From Crocodylus rhombifer (Eukaryota > Chordata > Crocodylia > Crocodylidae): a stretch of DNA of 64,000 bases. The notes beneath the pieces were generated by a model. The model saw only the letters and a program-made list of their open reading frames with translations, ran no database searches and had not been told where the DNA came from. The stretch's first letter is position 1. The number at the start of each line of letters is the position of its first letter. Location of the stretch: positions 49,660-113,659 of the forward strand of contig JAVSML010000983.1 of NCBI GenBank assembly GCA_038503035.1, in the 5' to 3' direction. Positions 28,785 to 41,285 of the stretch are shown here, one piece after another. A program made the position numbers and the translations under genes.

Positions 28785-29497
28785 GCACCTACATCTAAAA
28801 TTGCCAGTCCCAGATACCCCATTTAACTGTAGCAAAACCCCAAAGTTTACTTAATATAAGGGCCAGACCAAAAAGATCCATTTGATCTATTAGGTAAGTG
28901 CCTAAATCCAATTCCGTTCCACACTCTTCATGTCCTGAAAATCCATGAATGCATCTGTTTTCATAACACACCATCATATTACCCTTCTAATGTAGTCTCA
29001 AAAAACTAGTGTAGGAAGACCTGGTCACCTTTTGCATTAACTATTATTCAGGGACTTGAGCAGTAATATAGAATTATTTACAGACTGATGAACCTGAGTT
29101 GCACGCAAAATGAAGTCGAGGCCACTTTATTTTTGAAAACCTGGTCACTGGAGAAAAGGGCGATGGTAATGCAACCACCTGTCCAAGGTCAGATTGTGAC
29201 ATGCTGGGTCCCTAAGTTATGTCAGGCTTAAGAGGCCCGATAGCATTACCAAAATACATGTATTATTCTAAAAGAAAGGCCAATGAAAATAGAAATATTA
29301 AAGCTTTATATTTGCATGTATATGTAAGCAAAGGTGCAACAACAAACTAATAATCTAACTAAAACTAAAACATATATCTTGCAATAAGCCTATTTGCATT
29401 ATGAAATAATTTCCAGTTAAAATACTTCATGATTTCTTAATTAACATATATGAACACTTTTAATCTACAACAACACAAGAGCAATTACACAGATCAG
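28785..29497. other. No recognised feature
   Basis: Mixed-composition sequence without recognisable coding or repeat ends. Confidence 0.45.
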
Positions 29498-29606
29498 CAC
29501 ACACAGTCTCTCTCTCTCTCTGACAGTCTCACACACAAACGCACATAGTCTCTCTCTCTGTCACACACATACACGCACACAGTCTCTCTCTCACACACAC
29601 ACGCAT
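29498..29606. repeat. Compound (TC)n/(CA)n microsatellite
   Basis: Three successive blocks each pair AGTCTCTCTCTC with a CACACA run, giving a higher-order unit of about 36-42 bp. Confidence 0.9.
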
Positions 29607-29930
29607 GCATCCATGTATGCGTGTGTGCTCCTGACCCTGGGGTACCGGCATGGCCCCATGCTCCCGTGGTCTGGCAATGCAGCCACGTGGTGCTAGAAAG
29701 CCCAAAAGCTACAGGAGGCAGAGACTTCCGGATGGGGGGAGTTGGAGGTGGGAGAGGGCTGGGCATTGGGCGGGGCCAGGGGGAAGCTTGCTCATGGTTG
29801 CTGCCGCCTCCATTAAGCACCCTGTGCTGCTACTCTGCATGTGGCAGGTGCTCTGGGACCAGCCACCACTACCCTCCCACCCCCTCCAGCTCCGCAACCA
29901 GCTGCAGTGCTGGTTTAAAAAAAAAGGAAT
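29607..29930. repeat. GC-rich block, unclassified
   Basis: A locally GC-rich segment (CCATGCTCCCGTGG, GGGCGGGGCC) in AT-rich surroundings. Open frames here lack recognisable domains and overlap on both strands. It resembles the GC-rich interiors of the hAT-type elements, but no ends were found. Confidence 0.3.
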
Positions 29931-30829
29931 TTTCACATTTCCAGCACTTGCTCAGTCCTAAGCATGCCAAATTTGCAAGGTTTTACTGTATTTTTTTCAT
30001 ATTTAGAGGTCCCTCATAATATGAGGCCCTAACCTGTAGCTTACTTAGCTTGTGCCTAAATCTGGCACTGCACCTATCTTTTAAAATAGCAGGAGTCAAC
30101 CTTTTTGTCAGGCATGCCACAAATTGACTCTGTCCCCTCCCCAAGTTCCACTCTGATTCTCTTCCCCTATCTGATCTGCTGCTCTGCCTTCTGCTTCCTG
30201 CCCTATCTGCTACTACTGTCCTGGCTCTTCTCTTCCTGATCTGGAACATGCCACTTGTGGCAGTCATGGCTCCAGTTTGCCGCCCCTATTTTGTATAATA
30301 GCATAGTGCTTATAGCAGTTGTCCAAGAAGTAGGAGATGTGAGTTAAATTACTTCCTTTACCTGAGAAGTTTTGATGCCACATCGCCAGCTTTGCAGGAG
30401 ATTGCTTCAAGATGGATCTTGTTGGACTGGGAAAGAATACTAGATTTAAAATGCTATTTTAGTTTACAAAGCAATAAGACTCTCACTAATTTCTGAAACA
30501 ATCTTGGATCCATTTTCTAGTGCAATACTTCACAAATTTACAGCTCTGTGCATTATTATCAAAGTATTCTGACCATGTATCTAGGATCACATGTTCTTCA
30601 ATCAGTCTGGACTTTTCTTTTTCATGATAGCTAATCTCAGTTACAAGTCTTTATATATTAAATTGTATACAATATATTTCTAGAGATAAGTACTTGTGTA
30701 TGAGTTCTCTTGCTCTTAATATATCTGACAGATAACTTAGATCGTAGCCCTGCTAAGAATTATACCTGTGGTTAAGTGCATGTTATTACTATTATCATTG
30801 GTATCACTTGCATTATTGCTTTTAGTGTC
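29931..30829. other. No recognised feature
   Basis: AT-rich sequence without recognised features. Confidence 0.45.
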
Positions 30830-31291
30830 GTTACTGGTGAGCATCGCAGCCAGAGGGAGCTAGGGCCCCTAAGCACACACGAGTCAGGAAAAGGTCTAGG
30901 CCTGACTAAAATCAGGAGGGACCCTACATCAAGTAAGGGTCGGTCATTGGCAAACACCGCCAAGGCTGGGATAGGGCGAGGTACAGGGGAGGTTGGAGCC
31001 TCGCGAGGAACATCATGCCTTGGCTGCAGGGAGGCAGCCAGGATCAGACAGTCGCACCCCTCCACCACTGAAATATCATCGAAGTCGTGGCAGGCATGAT
31101 AAGGAGGGGGAAGACCGCCTGAACCAGGAGATCGGTGGCACCTCCCCTAAGGGGCACAGCGAAAGGTTACCACCAAGTCCTTGGGCTGGGTGGCATAGGA
31201 TCGTACGATCGAGGCCTGGTGGGTGCAATAGCCTATGATCCAACAAAAAAATTAATTGATATTTACTAATGGCCATCCTATTTCCCAATAA
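30830..31291. repeat. Unclassified GC-rich repeat-like block next to a CR1 tail
   Basis: A composition island with an AAGTCGTGGCAG motif also found at 18722-18733 inside the 1.4-kb LTR-like insertion. It ends at a minus-strand CR1 tail, so it may be a further part of a CR1 or LTR element. No protein was recognised. Confidence 0.3.
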
Positions 31292-31350
31292 ATCTCATAG
31301 ACATTAGGGCTGGAAGGGACCTCAGAAGATCATTGACTCCAGCCCCCCAT
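31292..31350 (-). mobile_element. CR1 3' tail fragment
   Basis: TCATAGACATTAGGGCTGGA and AGGGACCTCAGAAGATCAT are the reverse complement of the CR1 3' terminus seen at 11290-11340 and 13040-13100. Only about 60 bp are clear. Confidence 0.75.
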
Positions 31351-32059
31351 TCCCCCCTCCCTTGCTTTCCACTGGAGAGCAACAGTCACTTGGTGCAGTG
31401 GACAGCTTTCTCTCCCCTCACAATAGTAAAGTATCCAGGGAGGAAAAAAGGGAGTGGATGTAGGCTTGGTGTTAAAGCAAGACAAAATTACTCAGAATTC
31501 ACTGATTTGACTACTTTTCTAAAATGGTTCCATTATAATTAACATTTTACAATACTGGTAATTTTTATGAGTGAAAACAGTCCATTTAACTTCAGGTGAT
31601 ATTAGATCAGCTTTACAACAAATATGAACTGCAGAAAACCTGGTTAATTTGCCTATGGGATAGTTAATCATTCTGGTGTACATTGTTTCAGTTCCCATCC
31701 CTTTATTCCCCACAATTATTAACACATGGTAATTAGTCACTACCAAATAATTCACGTTACTTGCATTACCCTTAGAGTGTCAAATTAACCAAAGGTTACT
31801 GTAATATCTATGAAGAAATGGATGAAAAGGTACCCTTTTCCATGAGAAAATACAAGTTGCACTAGGTAGTTACCAGGAATCCAGGCAGGGTTCCATGGGA
31901 ACCTTGCCTTGGTCTCTGTAATAATTCATCAACCCCGTAGGTTTCAGACAGAACATTTTGATCTCCAAGAACCAACATTTTGCAATGAAATTGTGTTTTG
32001 TCAGAAAACTTCCATCCAACTCTATGAGCTAGTAAGTTTTCTTTTAGGTACTAGTTCAG
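31351..32059. other. No recognised feature
   Basis: AT-rich sequence without recognised coding or repeat ends. Confidence 0.45.
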
Positions 32060-33235
32060 CAGCCAGTAGCAGGGGATCCCTATGCCTGCTGTTAGAAGTG
32101 AGTGAGCACAGTGCCACAAGGAGGCTAGCTGCAAAGCAGTAACCCTGTTGGCAGGAGAGACAGGTAGCAGGTGCAGGTTGTAAAGAAACAGGCTAGGGCA
32201 GTAAACCTGTTAATTAGGGAAAGACACTCCTGAGCCTGGCCCTGGAGATTTGGAGGTCAGTTGACAAGAAGGGGGAGGAGAAAACCTATATAAGCCTGGC
32301 CTCAGGGCTAGAGGTTCAGAGTAGCTCTGATCTTGCAGGAGAAAGGAGATACTCAATACCTACTAGAGATAAATGGTTTTGTGTTAGAATTGTTTATTTT
32401 CTGACTGAAGGTTTGAGATTGTCTGGAAACCATAGGGAGGGCTAAAGCTAAGTGGTTTAAGGGCTGAAGTCAGAAAGTCCTTGTAAGGATGTGGGACCTG
32501 TTGGGCTGTGTGGGCTGAAGCTGAGACAGGCCCAGGGGCACACTGAGTGAGCACAAAAGGGGCTGGAGCCCAAAAAGAGCCCTGAAAGGGGTCTGGTGGG
32601 CTGTGTTGATAGGAGCTTAGACAGGGCCAGGAGCCAGTAAATAGAGACCTGATAGGACCATGGATCTGGTGGGTGAAGTGAGCTAAAACTGAAAGGGTAA
32701 ATAGGTGCCCAGTGGGCTAACTCTCAGAAAGCAGTGGGAGAACCAGGAAAGTTTTTGAGGATGATCCTTGAGAAATAGGCATGGCTATGGGGATGGCTGA
32801 GGGCTATAATTATTGCCCCTAAGGCAATCGGGGCTGGGGGGGATACAAATAGGGCCAGGAGAGGCATGGCTTATCCTGGTGGGGCACCAGGAGGATTAGC
32901 ATGGAGGATTAGCCAAAAGGGCTAGGCATGGAGGATTAGCCAAAAGGGCTAGAACCTGTGACATGGACACAGGGCTTGCAGATGCAGATATGAGAAAGAG
33001 TGAGGCAGGACCAGGGGCCTTGGAGCTGAAAGAAAAAACATATGAATAATGCCTGGCTCAGGCATGGATCAGGGCTAGAACGTGGGTGCCCAGGGATAAG
33101 CAAAATGGAGTAAAGCACCCAAGCCCTGAGAAACTGTGTGTCTTCATAGCCAAGTAAAGGTGTGATTTTTAACCCTTAAAGTGGTTTTAGCTTGAATTTA
33201 ATTAGCATGGACAAGAGTAGGAGAGGAGATACGGC
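32060..33235 (+). mobile_element. LTR-like unit, boundaries unresolved
   Basis: A purine-rich block with a TATA box CCTATATAAGCC at about 32285 and no coding capacity. A 27-bp tandem duplication (CATGGAGGATTAGCCAAAAG unit) lies at 32900-32953. Composition and layout resemble U3-R-U5 of a long ERV LTR. No TG/CA ends with a duplication could be fixed. Confidence 0.4.
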
Positions 33236-33343
33236 AGCATAGACTTCAGTGTAAACTAGCAATCTAAGCACTTATAAAGGGCTTTCAACAGGTTCCTATG
33301 GTATACAATAAATTCCATCCCACCATATTTTCAATATTATAAC

Positions 33344-33869
33344 TAGGGACCTATTAAAATTGGGGTTTGTGATTTATTTTTATTTTTTTTTGCAGAAACC
33401 ATGAAAAATGGTGATCTCCACAATCTCTGTGAAAAATTGTACTGGCCACAATTTCCTAGGAAATCAATGAAAAAAAAACTTAATAAAAATAAAATGCTGG
33501 CTGTCCAGGGGAGCCAGTGGGTTTCACTGCTGCTGTGGCTTGGCCTTGCAGCCCACCTGGGAGGGGAAGGCACTGGCTGATGGGACAGAATGAAAAGCAG
33601 CAGTCAAGATGGTGGCTGCCCCCTTGTGCCTCTCTGCCAATCAGTGTCAAAAGGTGGGGCCAAACGAAGCGCAGCTAGCAGTCAAGATGGCAGCTGCCCC
33701 CTCGTCCCTACTTCCCCTGGGGCCTCTCTACCAAATGGCACTGGTGGGTGAGGCCTCTCTGGCAATTAGTGCTAAGAAGCAGAGCCACTGCAAAATGACC
33801 GTGGAATTGGCCGTGACCAAGCCTCAACCACTTTCTCTCACCAGCAATTAAGAGTTAGGCAGGTCCCTA
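33344..33869. mobile_element. hAT-type non-autonomous element, TAGGGACCT family
   Basis: The inverted ends TAGGGACCTATTAAA and GCAGGTCCCTA are flanked by a perfect 8-bp duplication ATTATAAC (33336-33343 and 33870-33877). The interior carries diverged direct repeats: AGCAGTCAAGATGGNNGCTG occurs twice (about 33599 and 33678), each followed by CCTCTCTRCCAA and a CCTCTCTGGCAATT variant. It has no transposase coding. Confidence 0.9.
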
Positions 33870-33977
33870 ATTATAACTTGCGTTAGCTAAATGAAACCAA
33901 GAGAAGGTATGGCTGCATGTTGCAATCTCACCCTGATTTAATTAGGTAGAGACCTCTTCTGAGACATGCCACTGCAT

Positions 33978-34433
33978 GAATTAGGTAAGGGTTGTTCAAT
34001 TTCTGGGTGGCCGGGGTGCACACCATACTGCATTGCCCCACGTAGGCATAATTCTGTCCCCCTCCTCTGCCACACCCCCACAGTAGACAGCCTTCCAGTG
34101 GCTAGTACCCTGTCCCCTGCACACTGCATCACATACCTCCTTCCTATTGCACTGTGGGAGCTTCCCTGTTGCACCATGCTTGTGCTCCTGCACTGTACAG
34201 AGTTCTTGGGTGCCCCAAGTCCTCTGGCTGCAGGCACCCTTGCCTGTATTGTCCTGTCCTGCCCCACCCCAATGGGAAGGGGTAGGAAGAGGAACGAGGA
34301 GGTGGAAGGAAGAACCTGGAGGCTCCAGAAGCAGCAGATGGTGGGGTGGGAAAAGTGGCACCCCGACCGTGAGCCTGGGAGCTACAGCTTAAGCCTGCAT
34401 GTGGCTTCCTAGATGCTAGTTGGACAGCCCTGA
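33978..34433. mobile_element. Possible hAT-type element
   Basis: The left AGGGTTGTTCAATTTCTGG and the right GTTGGACAGCCCTG form imperfect inverted ends (AGGGYTGTYCAA). The interior is GC-rich. No convincing target duplication was seen. Confidence 0.4.
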
Positions 34434-36289
34434 GCTAGATCATGACCAGGAAGCTGTACAGCCACATTAGTGCCATGACTGCTAGCTTATTGGCCTATGC
34501 AAAATGCTGCAGTAATGTGATTATACTGTTTCCAGTTGGAGAGCTAGCGTGTGCAGCATGTCTCAGCCTATACTATAGATATACCCATTGTGACTTGCCC
34601 AGAGGCACATAACAGATTTTCCTTCCTGGCTCAATGGTTTTACTTATGCCCTGATCTTCCTAGTATTTCTATAAATGGTTAACCTGACTCTAGTAAAATT
34701 AAATATGGCATTAAGTATTTGTAGGATCAGCCCTAACTAGTATTTTCTGTATAAGAAGTAAGCAATCTCCTGAAAACCAGTCACACAGATCAATAACAAT
34801 CTTACAGTAATATTTAGATGGCTATACTTCTAGTATATTAACTAAACAGCACTCTATAATGTACATATCTTAGTATACAATCTAAGGCAAATGTCATTTC
34901 TATTCTTTTGGAGTCAACAGGTTTTAACTGAAATAGCTTGTGAATTGATAACATTTTATTAGCATTTCTGGTACATCACTTATGTAAAGCAGAGTGTAAA
35001 GGAGGTCATTCCCTCATGTGCAGAAATACTTGTATTATTCCAGTACTTATTTTGATCTTTAATTTATTTGCTTTATTTAAAAAAAAAAAATCACTGACGG
35101 AGATGTGTTGATTCAGAGCTGCTGCTAGGCTAGTGCTCTGAGGCTTATCAAAGAAAGACATGTTTGAAAGGTAAGCTTTATTTAGAAAAAGAAAGAAAAA
35201 TCAGAAGTCAGCCATGACTCAAATGTATTTGTCTTATAGATTCTGTCTGAAAATTATCCCCAGAGTTTTAATAACAGCTAGGAAGCAGCTTCAAATAGTT
35301 TGTCTAACATCTTCAATGAAAACTCAGAAACAAAAAACTGAAAGTCTATTTTTATACATAGGCTTAATCTTGGCAATTCATGCGAAGTTCATTGGATAGA
35401 GCAGCTGGTTGTGGGGCTCAACAGCTAATCTCGGTAGAGGCTCTTGTGGTCATAAAGACAGTCTTGATCCAAGGCCTGCTGAAGTCAAGGGAAGTCTTTT
35501 CAATCGACTTCAGTCAGGCTCAAAGAGTAGGACACATGACTTCTGTTCTTCAGCCTCTGAAAGATTCACCTTTTGTCACAGAATTGTGCTCTAGAATCTC
35601 AGATTGTATCCTTGGGGGGAAAAATCCTTTTCAGGCATGACGATTTGAAAAGGATAGATTGAGAATATAAAGAAAGAATACACTGATAAGACACGTAATA
35701 ATCTATAGCTTTCAGTCCAACTTTGTGGATTAGCATTTATCTAAAAGGACAGTTAACTCTGAAACTTAAGGGTGGGTGACAGGGAATATTGCAGACTGAA
35801 AGCTGAAAACCTGGGGACATGATTAAATAAACTGATTGCAAAAGCAATATTGAAAGATGTGACAAATCTTGAAGTAACTTATCCCAGCACTCCTGTACTG
35901 GCTGCTTTATTCACATTCCGTACTATAAAACCCTCTATTTAAAAAATTGTGTCTGAAGATCTATTTTCCTCTTTAGCCAGAGTCTTGCTTTTGTCAGGCG
36001 AAGCTATAATGGAAAAGTCTCGCTGCTTATTGTCCAAGGGTTCTTTTTATTGGTGGAAGAGGATAGAAAAGCAGAACTTGGAAGCAAAAATCTCTTGGTA
36101 GGAATCAGGGGCTGGAAAAATTGAGCTGGAGCTCCTCCTCAGCAGGAGATCATCTAGTCTAACGAAGGCATAACTGGGCAGTCCTCCCTCCACCTCCCCT
36201 TGTACTTTTTGGTTTTGGCAGTGGGCAGTGAGCAGAAGCTGCAGCTGAAGTTGGCTGTTGCTGAGCGAAGATGTCACCCCATTTTTTTT
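34434..36289. other. No recognised feature
   Basis: Mostly AT-rich; small open frames without recognisable domains. A segment near 35480-35510 has the TGAAGTCAA...GACTTCA dyad common in old amniote repeats, too short to classify. Confidence 0.45.
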
Positions 36290-36299
36290 NNNNNNNNNN
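36290..36299. other. Assembly gap (10 N)
   Basis: Ten undetermined bases lie between a T run and an A run. The true sequence here is probably a homopolymer or short repeat of unknown length. Confidence 0.99.
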
Positions 36300-36389
36300 A
36301 AAAAAACAGAAACCCCACCATATCTACTTATTTCTTTCCAGTCAGAATGTGTACAACTTAATCTTGTAATATTGTTGGGGGTTTTTTTA

Positions 36390-37430
36390 TATTCCTGCTT
36401 TCTAAATTAGCAGATTTCTGTTCCAGTACTTATTTACAAACTGGAAACTCCTTAACTTTTTAGTCTAGTAAAGCTCTTCTTGAGTATCTTAATTCTTTCA
36501 CAAAGATGCATGTTTTCTAAGCTTTTCATTGCCCTTACAGCTTTTCTCTGAACATTCTCCAATCCTCCTAAAACGTGGGTACAAGAATGGGGTACAGTAT
36601 TTTAATAGCCGTTTTAGTTGTTGCAGATAAAGAAGTAATTTCACTATTCCCACTTAATGCTTTCTTATCTGTAGTATTACATTATTACTTGGCCATATTG
36701 TAACCTGCACTATTTCCCTGTGTCCAGCTTCTAAAGTAATAATTCAAGGTATGATGGTGACTTTTCCCTTTCATTTCTTTACCAGGATCCCAGCATTGGT
36801 ATTATCTTTGAACTTAATCAGCAAGTATCTTGTTTTTAACAGCAGTTTAAAAGTATTAAATAGCATAGGGTCAAAAACAAATCCCCTAAGACTACCTATG
36901 ATGATTTCCTATTTATAATTAGATGTTGAGATCAGTCATGTAATCATCCATTTAAATCCATTTTAATGTGCAACATGTTGATATAGCATTGTTCAAGGTT
37001 GCTGCTTAAAATGTCATCTGGTAAGAAGTCAAATGCTTTATAAAAATTTAAGTAACTTAGATTAACACTGTTTCATTCATCAACTAAACTTGTAATATCA
37101 TAAAAATTATATAAAGTTAATTTGACAAAAATTATTTTCCATAGATCCATGTTGATTGGCATTAATTATTTTGCACTCATTTAAATCTTTATTATTCGAG
37201 TGTCATAAGTTGTTCCATTATCTTGCTCAGGGTTGATCTCAGATAATTGCAGAACTGTCAGTCCCTCTCATCCCGTTTATCCTCTTCAAATATTGGTGTA
37301 ATATTTCCTTTCTTCCACTCTTCTGGAACTTCCTCAGAGTTCCCATACTTATTGAAAATATATAATTGCAGGACTAAGAAAAACCTGCAAAGTTTTCTTT
37401 GTGCCACTTTACTTCCCTTATTCATTTTCT
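36390..37430 (-). mobile_element. Ancient CR1/L3-type LINE relic
   Basis: Read on the minus strand, scattered segments resemble upstream ORF2 parts of old amniote CR1/L3 LINEs. Plus-strand cues are CTGAACATTCTCCAATCCTC, GTACAAGAATGGGGTACAGT, ATCCATGTTGATTGGCATTA and CTTCCACTCTTCTGGAACTT. Many indels and stops are present. Recognition is from remembered consensus phrases, not an alignment. Confidence 0.55.
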
Positions 37431-38084
37431 ATAAGTTGTAGCTTGGAGGATGCACTTTTCCAGTGCCTGTCTATCCCAACCTCAGTCTCATAATGTGAGA
37501 TTCCCTCTCAAGGCAGCTCCCTCCCTCTCTTCCACCTGAGGGTGTCAAAGGGCTTTACCACCCCAATTCCAGAGGGTGCAGACACCTGCCTGCATCTATC
37601 TTTACTGCTGTAACTAACCAGTGATGCCAGTGAGGTGCTGGTGGTCTGAGGCACTACCTTAGTGGGTAGAAGCAGGAAGAAATGATGGATTTTGGAGGGA
37701 AAAGTATATCAAACTGATGGATTTCTATTTTTTGTTTGAGGACACTATGCAGGGTATATTGCATGTTGCAAATGATAGCATGGTGTGCCCTGTCTCTCTC
37801 AGAGCTTGAGACCTTCATCTCTTCATCCCTGTGCTTGTGAGAGAATGACTATTCTGGCAGCTTCTTCTGACCAGCTCTGAGGCAAGGAGTCTCTCTGTAG
37901 CCACGTATACCATTTTCCATCTAGCTTTGGATCCTTTGTGTGCTCATTTTCCCTTTGCAACAGTAAAAACACTTTGGAAGGAGCCCCTTCATTTAAATTT
38001 TGGTAGTAAATGACTGAGTTAACATGGCTGAGTATCTCTCAAGTCACTACCCCACAAGCTCCTAATCCCCAGTTTAATTTATAT
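37431..38084. other. No recognised feature
   Basis: Mixed sequence without recognised coding or repeat ends. Confidence 0.45.
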
Positions 38085-38515
38085 GCTCTGCTGCTGTGCC
38101 TCTTCCCCCATCTCCCCCACCACAGCCTCTACTTCCCCTCCTCCTCCAGCCTGTGCTCACCTTTTCCTCTGTCAGCCTCTGCTCCCCACCCTCCATCAAC
38201 CTCTGCTCCCCGTTTCCCACTCCCCTTCCTCTTGCACTGCACCAGAAGGCTCTGTCCCCATTCTAGCCTGGTGCGCTGAGCACAGCCTCAACCACGACCC
38301 AACACCAGCAGTGAGGGCTTTGCTCCATGCCCAGTGCCCCAGGCTGCAGCATGCACAGAGCCTGCCTATGTAAAGCAGGGTAAGGTGAAGGGAGGAGAGG
38401 GGCACACAGTAGCAGAGGCTGCATGGAGCAGGGTGGAGGGGAGATGGGGAGGGAGAGGCTGCAGTGGAGGAGATAATGGGAAGCAGAGGTGGGGAGAGGC
38501 TGGGGCAAGCAGCAG
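38085..38515. repeat. Polypyrimidine arm and polypurine arm in inverted arrangement
   Basis: 38085-38230 is rich in CCTCTGCTCCCC, CCTCCTCC and similar units. 38385-38515 is rich in GCAGAGG, GGAGGGGAGATGGGGAGGG and similar units. The two could pair as a long imperfect hairpin, and the strand asymmetry could also favour triplex DNA. It is probably the interior of a foldback element whose right end may be the segment at 38578. Confidence 0.5.
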
Positions 38516-38577
38516 CTATGGCTACAGCTGGACACCAAGTAAGGAGCATCCACCTGTTCCCTACTGTCCCCAACATC

Positions 38578-38660
38578 ATACTTATTTCCAAGATGAGGGA
38601 CCTCCCCCCATGTTAAATGAGGGAAAAAACCTCATCTTACATTCAAGTAAATATGGTAAT
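38578..38660. mobile_element. Terminal fragment of a foldback MITE
   Basis: CCAAGATGAGGGACC and ACCTCATCTTACATTCAAG form a small hairpin ending in AAGTAAATATGGTA. This resembles the terminus of reptile MITEs whose ends read like TACCATATTTACT. No left end was found. Confidence 0.35.
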
Positions 38661-39387
38661 ATGGTCTGGAATATTTGGGGCTCTATGTAACTATAGTGTG
38701 AACTTTACTAACATCTAAATAGCACAGAAGTGAAGTATTCACACAGCACTCTAATTGCACAGAACGGGGCTGTGAGCATATGTCGGGTTTAGCATGAAAA
38801 TAGAAGGCAAGAAAAAGAATCCTAGACACGTGCAAACAGCATGCATTGGTCTCCAGTTCGGAGATATCTTCTCATGCAGAAGAAGTGTTATTCATCTCAG
38901 GTATTTTTTTTCCCATTTCTGTGGTGTTGGAGTCTGTGTAAGGAAGAGGAAGTGTCGACTGAGTGGCTTTGAGGTGGGGTGAGTGGATTGCAGTCAGGGT
39001 GTCTGGTACTACATAAAGTCCTCCCCGCTTAATGGAGGTTTCAGAGATGAACTTAAGACTCTCTTTGTGGACCTTCCTTTATTGTAAATGTTTGAGGAGG
39101 GAGCACTGCAAGGTTATGTCCTGGGCAGACGGTTTCTACACGTGGAGGGCTCTGATTTCTCATTGATCCCCTAGAATCTTCTGTGCTTCAAGGACAGTAC
39201 TGTTCCATGGAGGCTGGAGAGATAGTACAGTAACATTTCCCTTATGAAATAATTGATGAAGAAATCTGTGATAATATATTTGCAGAGATGTCCTCCCTTT
39301 TTAGGACCCTCAGCAGGTTATGCCATTGGAAAGCATGAAACAGTTTCTATAACAGATACAAATGTGTGGACTTTGACAAGTAGTAAA
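38661..39387. other. No recognised feature
   Basis: Unique-looking sequence without recognised features. Confidence 0.45.
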
Positions 39388-39555
39388 GCACGGGAACAGG
39401 CTATCCAGAGAGCTTGTGGAATTTGCATCCTTGGAAGTTTTTAAGACCCAGCTAGACAAAGCCTTGGCTGGGATGACCTAGTTGGGGATGGTCCTGCTCT
39501 GAGCAGGGGTTTGGACTAAATGACCTCCTGAGGTCCCTTCCAATTTTCTATAAGT
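39388..39555 (+). mobile_element. CR1 3' end fragment
   Basis: ACGGGAACAGGCTATCCAGA is the end of ORF2, followed by TTTTTAAGACCCAGCTAGAC and the tail GACCTCCTGAGGTCCCTTCC. It is moderately diverged and close to the subfamily at 43503-44633. Confidence 0.88.
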
Positions 39556-40289
39556 TTAGTCATCATCTGGTATACAGGGAGCTTCTCTGGACACTACAAA
39601 AGGCATTGTTTTTGATAACCTACTTTCTGTTTTCATCCTTTCTTTGACCCTTCACCTATCCGGGCCTCTCTTTTGTCTTGTCATGCATACCTCTGCACTG
39701 TCAGTGTGAAATCTTTCTTCTCTGCACTTCCTGTCATCAGTGCTGAATCTGTGTTCTTCATTGTTGCTCCATCTTTTCCAAACCACAGGTGAAAATATTC
39801 TACATCCTTAAATTATAGCAGAGGCAGAGAGGCATTTTCTCAGTAGTTGTGTTATTTATCTCTGCAAAACACTTTGGGAGACTATGTGAAAGGTGCCATA
39901 CAAAATAAAGTTGAACTGTAAAATGGTTTCACTTTAATGTAAACAATGGCCACTCCATTTTGAGGAGGGAAAATGTATTGAGAGTCTAATGTTAGCCTTG
40001 TTTATACTAGTGTAAATTGGAATAATTCCAATATATCAACAGCACTTTAGGGGAAATGGTGCTTTTCTATTTCATCTTCGTTTGCTTGTTTGTTTATTCA
40101 AATAGTTTTTTTTTTTCATTTCACTCTTGTTCTGTCCAGTACGGGACATCAGAATAGCCAGTAACACTGAAAACTGAAGGCATTTTTTTTAATGCAATAT
40201 GCAGGGCTCCTAAGTAGTCCTGCTAATTGCTTTGGTGGCAGAAGAAGTTAGTAACATTTCTTGGAACACAGCATACATGAGGGAAGCAG
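39556..40289. other. No recognised feature
   Basis: Near 39850-39905 the text CAAAACACTTTGGGAG...GTGCCATACAAAATAAA resembles the tail of an old CORE-type SINE; too short to call. Confidence 0.4.
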
Positions 40290-40430
40290 ATTTAATTCTT
40301 TGCTTTACCACTACCTTCTGGTGTGACCCTAGGAGAGCTTCCATCTGTAAAATATGGATATTTGTATTTTCCTGCATTGCATGGCTGCTATGTAGCTGAA
40401 TGCTCTAAAGACTGTGAATGGCATGGTCCT
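40290..40430 (+). repeat. Possible MIR-like SINE relic
   Basis: The order TTACCACTACCTTCTGGTGTG ACC, then CATCTGTAAAATATGGATA, then CTCTAAAGACTGTGAATG follows the MIR core and 3' part. Divergence is high, so this is tentative. Confidence 0.4.
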
Positions 40431-40450
40431 GAGGTAATAGAGGTTTAGTT

Positions 40451-40624
40451 TAGTGTTTCCCAAACCTTTCATACCTGTGGCACACTTTTTTTTTTTCTTT
40501 TCTTGCTTCTGGATTAAATTTGTGGCACACTTCACCCACCAGTCTATAGGTTCCATCTCACCGTGTAGGGCCAGCCAGAACCACATCCCACCATTTTTTG
40601 TAGCATGCCCTTTGGAAATCACTA
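40451..40624. mobile_element. Possible hAT-type element
   Basis: TAGTGTTTCCCAAACC at the left and CCTTTGGAAATCACTA at the right form imperfect inverted ends of a common hAT style. Target duplications could not be matched. Confidence 0.4.
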
Positions 40625-40632
40625 TCTTGGCT

Positions 40633-41030
40633 CATTGGTACTCAACCTGTTGGTCACACAGGCCAGTTGAGTCACCCAAAGCCTGTCTAGGGCTGGATCA
40701 GGCCATGGGGCCAGTGCCACCCCTTTCCAGCTTCATACACCAGGATTGGGCTCTGGGGGTCTGGTGTCACCCTCTTCTGCTTCCCTCATGTTGGGATTAG
40801 GTGCGGGGGTGGGGGGGAGGAGCAGGACTGGTGTTGCTCCCTTCATGCCAGAATTGGGTCCCAGGGGCTAGGGCTGCCCTCTTCTACCCCTCTTTCTTCA
40901 AGATTGGATCCGGGGGGAGGGGGGGTAATACCAACAACTTCCAGCCCTCTAAATTGAGATTGGGCCCTGGGACCTGGTGCCACTCTACCTGGCCCTGCAC
41001 ACTGGGATCGGGCACTGGTGTCTTCTCTGC
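40633..41030. repeat. GC-rich minisatellite with about six variable 45-65 bp units
   Basis: The unit core GGATTGGGCYCTGGGRNCTGG followed by TGYCAC recurs at about 40743, 40793, 40851, 40902, 40956 and 41003 with changes. The left flank TGGTACTCAACCTGTTGG resembles the start of the element at 55127, whose interior has the same unit type. Confidence 0.65.
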
Positions 41031-41216
41031 TTAATTTCTTTTCCATGCATACTAAAGACCTTGCTTAGTACAAATATACCTCATGCTCATTCATCCCATA
41101 TTACACATGGAAACTGGGAAGCAGTTAATCCAGTCTGCTAGAGTGATTTCTTTAAGAGAATCCCAAAGAGTTAAAACAGACATCACCTTTTGGGCTGCCA
41201 TCAATCAATCAAACGA

Positions 41217-41218
<2 letters not shown>

Positions 41219-41285
<67 letters not shown>
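41219..41285. repeat. (TG)n microsatellite
   Basis: TG repeats over 67 bp with one TC interruption near 41255. Confidence 0.97.
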
